This document shows positions 59,201 through 64,000 of a stretch of 64,000 nt of DNA, piece after piece. The notes beneath the pieces were generated by a model, which was given only the letters and a program-made list of their open reading frames with translations, was not told the origin of the DNA and ran no database searches. Origin of the DNA: Spirometra erinaceieuropaei (lineage: Eukaryota > Platyhelminthes > Cestoda > Diphyllobothriidea > Diphyllobothriidae); the NCBI GenBank assembly GCA_902702965.1, contig CACRXP010000007.1:477943-541942 (forward strand). The letters run 5' to 3'. Position 1 is the stretch's first letter, and the number at the start of each line of letters is the position of its first letter. The position numbers and the translations under genes are program-made.

Positions 59201-62200
59201 ATTTTTGGCGTTACTCTTGTCTGGGCAAGGTCCTCTCAGCCTGCCATGATATCGCCGGCACTGTGTTCATCTGAAATAAACATTCTTCTGAAGGGCACAG
59301 ACGGTAAAAGACTAAACGAAAATTTTTCGGGAAGAATTGATTTTCCTACCAGGCCGTTTCCGAGAATGATGATTAGTCCTGGGGTGACGTTAACGGTGGC
59401 TGTGGGATGCCAACAAAGAAATTCCAGTCATACTTGCTATAGGTGCCGAATGTGATTATAGATATGTGCATGCCGGTAGACGGCACACAAACTTCCAAAA
59501 GGGACACGTTTGTAACACAAATACTGTCGCCTATGGGTAGAGATCATGATGAAAGGGTCAGTTCAGTTTATTTGGTAAGGATAATAGGCAAAGCCTTTGA
59601 AAACCCTATTGATTACGTGTCAGCTCGTTAGAAATAACTGTACACGAGCAATGCAAATATTCGTTATTAAAACACTACTTGATTTATTTGAGTAGCATTG
59701 TCAAATAACGATGCATTACTATGCATGATCGGAAAGATGGTGGATCACACACACATGTGTCCTGGTCGTATAAGTCCAGGTTGCAGGGCCTTTGTGTTTA
59801 CAGACTCCTAAGGACATTTGTAAATCCACACAAATTGTCATCAGGCAGCATATGCTGCCTAATCACACTGCTCCACATATCGACGAGGAAAGTAGTTGAC
59901 CCATGACCGAACAAACAGTATGCAAGTCGGTTTAGTTGCAAATAACCTACGCTAAAACAATCCCTATACGATGGAAGAATAGAAGAGAATTAAGGGGAAG
60001 AGCCCCGGCGAGGCTCCTTTTACTTGGCATTTTGACAGTGGGACCGCCTTTGCCGAAGATGTCCACCGTGGGCTTCACAGCAAGTTGAGAGCAGGCACGG
60101 TGACTTACATGTGATTTCTCTCATAGTGATAGCGCAATTGCGTCGTACCTGCAGCACTTTCTCCTCCCACACCTGAGATCGATGTCGAGACACTGTCCAG
60201 AAGACAGGATCGGGAGTGTGCGCAGGTGGCTGACGCGGCCGGGCCCGCGCCTGGGCGTGCCACCACACCCACTGGTCCACAGCAAACACTTGAACAGGAT
60301 ACTAGGCATTTTAGTGAGTAAAGATCTGCATTATCAGTCAGCAAATTAGAAAAATACAATCCTGAACTCCAGATGAAAAATTTGCCGCAATGTCACGGAA
60401 TCACAAAGAAACGTTAAATACTTACGCAACGGAAGCTGTTCTGGAGGAGACACAAAAACGTCTGGGTGAACAATTCGACCCTAAGCATCTTTGCATGCCG
60501 ATTTCGAGGTTGCTTAATTTAAGTAGACCTTGCAGCTATCTGCTGCTTTTACACAAATACCTAACTTGCGTCTAGACTGGAGAGCCGGCGCTTCTAACGA
60601 AATAGCCTAGCCATTCGTGGACATCAGTGGAGAAAATAACAGAAGCCTCGGTTTTTTTAGAAAACGAACATTTCAGGACATGTTATACGCGCTCTCTTGA
60701 AAGTACTTGAGTAGTTTTCAGTCTCCTTTCAAGGCTGAAGGGTCTTTAGCAGTTGCGATACTAAGGAGGGGTTATGTCACACTTGCTGCCAAACTGCGCT
60801 CGTCCAAATGACTCCTAATGTATCATTGATGAGGTCCCCTGTCCTCTATTACCAAATGGATATAAATTATATGCTTAATTTTCTTTTCCTATTTAGGCTG
60901 ATACTGAGCGTGATGCTTCCCACCTGGTTCCTTTCAATGTGGATGAGCAATACGGCCACAACTGTGATGATGGTTACCATTGTGGAGGCGCTACTAACAA
61001 AATTGGACGATGTCATTGCAGGTTTGTTAAATGCTGACAACAGTCGCTGCAAAACAAACTATCTTTCTTCCCTTTTGGAGAATAGACCCAGAGCTATAAG
61101 TGTATTTTGTTTCTCCTACAGCTCCACCGGAAGGAACTGATCCAAACGAGGCAACTGAGTATGCTTTGAATTACCCCTGATTTTTATACTAGCGTGAAAT
61201 CGCGTGGCAAATTTACAATGACTCCCTTCTGATTTTAGCGATGACAGCAAGGGCCGGAAGCGATTGCGACGCTTTGCCACAGGAATCAGCTTGTCTGTCT
61301 GTTACGCTGCCAGTTGCGGTGGGATCGCTACCTTGATAGGTTCTCCGCCGAATATCATCTTTTATGGTCTTGCAGTCAGGTAAAAAAAACTTTGGTGCAT
61401 CGGGAGTCTCCGCTTTTTACCCGTTTGGAACGACAGAGTTGAGTGCTACTAGTGTTTGGTTGGGGTACAGTGGGGTTGATACTTTATAGGACAAGGTATA
61501 AATGATGATATGATGTTGCTCGACGAGATGACGTCATTCCTTTCCTGATTTCAGCCGATATGGAAGTGAGATTCCGCTAAACTTCGGATCGTGGATGGCT
61601 TACGGATTTCCCATGTCTCTGCTCTGCCTAATTTCTACTTGGATTACCATATGCCTACTGTTCCTCGGACCCAAGTAAGTCTACAGGCTAGGCAAAGTCC
61701 AGTGAAGAATTGAAGATCAACATGCATTTTTAGAGTTTTAATATCAAACTTACTTCTGTCTCATTAAGGGCCTTCTTCAAATGCGGTCGATCTAAAAAGA
61801 GCAACCCTTTGGATGACTTCCAGGAGGAATTCTATGAAGATCCAGCCTCGGCAAAAAGCACCGACAAGCTGGAAGAACTAGAACGCGCCGCCGAACAGGA
61901 AGACAATGAAGAAATCTCGTTCGATATTGTTGCTATCGTTAAAAAAATTTCCGAAGAAGAACGGCGAGTCCTAGGTCCCATGAAGTAAGTACTCAGGGTG
62001 AAAGATTAACTAAAGCTGAGGTGGCCAACATCATGTTAAAGTAACTTTTATGTCATGCTTGATGTTCAGCACCCACCTTCAGCCCGTGTCGCATCCATTC
62101 ATTGTCCTTCACATGCTACCCAATCAACTTACGGTGGTCATTTCTGTTCTAGGTTTGGCGAAATAGCCTGCACGATCTTATTCCTATTACTGATTGGCTT

Positions 62201-63263
62201 GTGGATTACACGGGAACCCGGTGTGCCCGGATGGTCGCGTTTCATGCCAGTCAGCAACGATTCAAATGGCAAAATCGTGAGGTATGCTCATTTTACCCCG
62301 TACAAGCGGTCTTTTATTTGCACAACAGCACAGACGAATACAAGAGCCCTAAGGTATTTTTATTCCACTTGTGGATTTAAACAAGCATATGCGAGAGAAA
62401 TCTTCCTATCTATATGTTTTGCGTTCCCTCATAAACTGTGTCATTTTACTCCATAATATGGGTAGAGGCTAGTCATCACACAGCAGTTTAAATGCTCCCG
62501 CGAATCCAGTGGACACAGTCTAGTCGATGATGGGGAGGCATCTTTATGCATGACTGCATAAAGGAAAAAAATATTAAGGCAAAAAGTGGCGTGGGGTTTA
62601 ACGAACTGGGATTTACCACATGGTCTCGTTATTTGCGTAAGTCCGGCTCGTCCCCCATATGCAGCCTGCTTCCAAAGTCTGCTTTGCGCACAGGGATGTC
62701 AGTTGAAAATTTCAGTCTTATCTATAAGTGACAGTTATCAATACCCCCACGTCCAGACTGGCCAATCAGAAGGCATATGGCCTGTCCTAATACCAGACCA
62801 TTACGGCGAATGCAACCCACCGGAAGTTGTCATTAGTCTTGATCGCAGCCGCCGCTCGCCTGTCAGACCGCCGTTCTGACCGAGCAACTGGCGCAGATTC
62901 AAATTTGAGGTCAAGGTTTGGGATGGAGCTGGTCGGTGGCGGAAAGTGAACACTAATCCATCACTAGACCTCTTTTTGATTAGTCCTCGTTAAGCGACCG
63001 CCAGCGTTCACTCTAAGCTGAGATTCCAAACCCAATGTGCCACCCATGCTCATTCCTATAGTTTAGTCAGAACGGGAGACCCCACCTTGCTGTGACATAA
63101 AATGTTTGATTTAGACGGGGAAACGTTAGCGCATTGTAATAAATGTTGCTATTTCCTTGAAGATACGTGGACGACACTCAACCAACCATCCTCTTTGCCA
63201 TCTTGGCTTTCATTGTCCCCGCCTCAAACCCCTTCCGTCTTCGTGCTGATCCAGATGAAACAG
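56300..63263 (+). CDS. SLC13-family Na+/di- or tricarboxylate cotransporter, exons 1-10 (3' end outside window)
   Basis: Plasma-membrane symporter that moves succinate- or citrate-like acids with sodium. Exons: 56300-56416, 58401-58550, 58700-58815, 60897-61021, 61122-61158, 61239-61379, 61555-61674, 61769-61984, 62153-62281, 63163-63263. Phases close at every junction, giving 417 residues; family proteins have about 570-600, so roughly 150 residues lie beyond 64,000. Residues 1-39 hold TM1 (YIFIIIYPIILSPILIL). Residues 40-110 match the family (AYILLLMSGFW, FLFLGGMLLAIAAENMNLHR). MWMSNTATTVMM (S145-N146-T147) is the first Asn-centred sodium/substrate motif. CYAASCGGIATLIGSPPN (residues 203-220) is the following signature. 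Residues 270-341 form an acidic cytosolic loop and 342-384 another TM with EPGVPGW. The second SNT motif is not in the window. Start: ATG at 56,300 gives an N-terminus aligning with the family. All introns are GT-AG except the last donor, GCAAGT. Which SLC13 member it is cannot be told. Confidence 0.9.
56417..58400 (+). other. Intron 1 of the SLC13 gene
   Basis: A 1984-nt phase-0 intron (GTGAGT...ATATAG). The short open frames inside show no homology. The protein reads through the junction without a gap relative to the family, so no exon is missing here. Confidence 0.8.
59040..59170 (-). repeat. Family-B PLE 3' tail in intron 3 of the SLC13 gene
   Basis: The minus strand reads GACTGCATCCTATAGATGCT and CAGCCCCTTGTGCATGAACA, then CTGACGATGGATTCGAGTAG, GAATCCGAAACC and AATAAAGG. 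Antisense to the gene. Confidence 0.75.
59552..59712 (-). repeat. CR1-like LINE 3' end in intron 3 of the SLC13 gene
   Basis: It is the reverse complement of 5605-5757: GACAATGCTACTCAAAT-AATCAAGTA, ATAACGAATATTTGCATTGC at the position of ATTGCAAATATT, AACCTATTGATTACG-type and GGGTTTTCAAAGGCTTTGCC, ending in CCAAATAAACTGAACTGA. So the same LINE family is present twice in the window. Confidence 0.75.
60030..60310 (+). repeat. Dispersed GC-rich repeat R1, copy 5, in intron 3 of the SLC13 gene
   Basis: ATGTCCACCGTGGGCTTCAC, GCAGGCACGGTGACTTACAT, GCGCAGGTGGCTGACGCG and GGGCGTGCCACCACACCCAC, ending CAGCAAACACTTGAACAGGA. The most complete copy. Confidence 0.65.
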
Positions 63264-64000
63264 GCAAGTGATGGCTCTCTCTCTCTCTCTCTGTTTTCCT
63301 TGTTCTGATGCATAAAATTGTCCAGGTTCTGATCGTGGTTGTCCAAAATAATAATTTTTCCACATCCAGAGGCAAGAGGGACAGATTTTTGACAGGCAGC
63401 TTTTTGTGTAGTAGTGGTGTAGCCAGGCCAAGAGCCACCTATCGCTGCTGTGAGAGGTTTCTGAAGGTATGAGCGAGCGTCTGAGTCATGCGCGCCAAAT
63501 CTAACCAGCCTACAGAAGCCGCATCATCGGCAGACATCACTATGCCTCCATGCTGAGTAGTGTTTTTGCGCAGGACTTCCTTTAACCAATAGGGCACGTG
63601 TCCCAGGCTACGTCAATTCGGGTAAGCAGGATCTCCTGCCACTATGAGATTAGAAGGCCATACATGTAGTACTGCCAAAAGGATACAGGGTTGCGTTCAA
63701 AGCTGGACATGGAAGGATGAGCGTGATCCCTCAGTGTACTTTGTCAAGTCGCGTTGAGGGTACGCTAGTGAGGACCTCAGAATCAAAGCTAATATATCTG
63801 CCCACAGAACGGGCGCCAAATAACTCTACTCCGGAATCTCCTCTACCGCAGACCAGCCAACCGAAGGTTAAGTAGGACTAATCAGGAGTTCAATCAGGAA
63901 TGGGCGCACACCGATCTATTGGCTTCACGAAGCAAACAAGCTCTGTATGTGTGGCAAAGGTCACGAACAGGCAACCAATTACGAGACCGAAGTCGGCCAA
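63264..64000 (+). other. Start of intron 10 of the SLC13 gene; (CT)n microsatellite
   Basis: No further SLC13 exon was found before the window ends. A (CT)n tract lies at about 63,277-63,292. Confidence 0.6.

Overview
The window looks like a piece of a large, repeat-rich flatworm genome. A pseudophyllid-type cestode or another big-genome platyhelminth is the likeliest source, but that is inference. The evidence is two spliced animal genes, one with introns of only 42 and 44 nt, set in old, mutually inserted CR1/Jockey-type LINEs, at least three Penelope-like (PLE) families, a Ty3/gypsy remnant, tRNA-derived SINE-like repeats and inverted-repeat elements. There is no operon, Shine-Dalgarno site, rRNA, CRISPR array or phage module.

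Two host genes are well supported by continuous exon phasing. At 8900-11376 (+) a complete five-exon gene encodes a 415-residue eIF2B gamma subunit (EIF2B3-type). At 56300-63263 (+) the first ten exons (417 residues) encode an SLC13-family sodium/di- or tricarboxylate cotransporter. Its last part, with the second sodium/substrate motif, lies beyond the window.

Layout. 1-3 kb: decayed LINE reverse transcriptase and an inverted-repeat-element end. 3.6-5.8 kb: CR1-like LINE with several stops. 5.8-8.7 kb: no recognised gene. 8.9-11.4 kb: EIF2B3. 13-21 kb: PLE remnants, a SINE-like unit and a 310-bp inverted repeat. 22.7 kb: degenerate telomere-like array. 24.6-26.0 kb: PLE insertion with a 10-bp target duplication, interrupting a repeat whose uninterrupted copy lies at 27.9 kb. 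28.4-33.4 kb: three copies of a ~0.95-kb element with very long terminal inverted repeats; a fourth is at 50.7 kb. 35-44 kb: SINE-like repeats and two copies of a terminal-inverted-repeat element carrying telomere-like repeats inside. 46.6-52.9 kb: another PLE family and a gypsy integrase remnant. 54.6-55.7 kb: possible DNA transposon. 56.3-64 kb: SLC13 gene with three retroelement-derived or repeat pieces in its third intron.

The most interesting signals are hammerhead-ribozyme-like cores repeated in the tails of two PLE families, the telomere-repeat-bearing element with an empty site, and a 60-bp PLE-tail insertion flanked by a perfect 10-bp duplication. Homology calls were made by eye and no database search was run.
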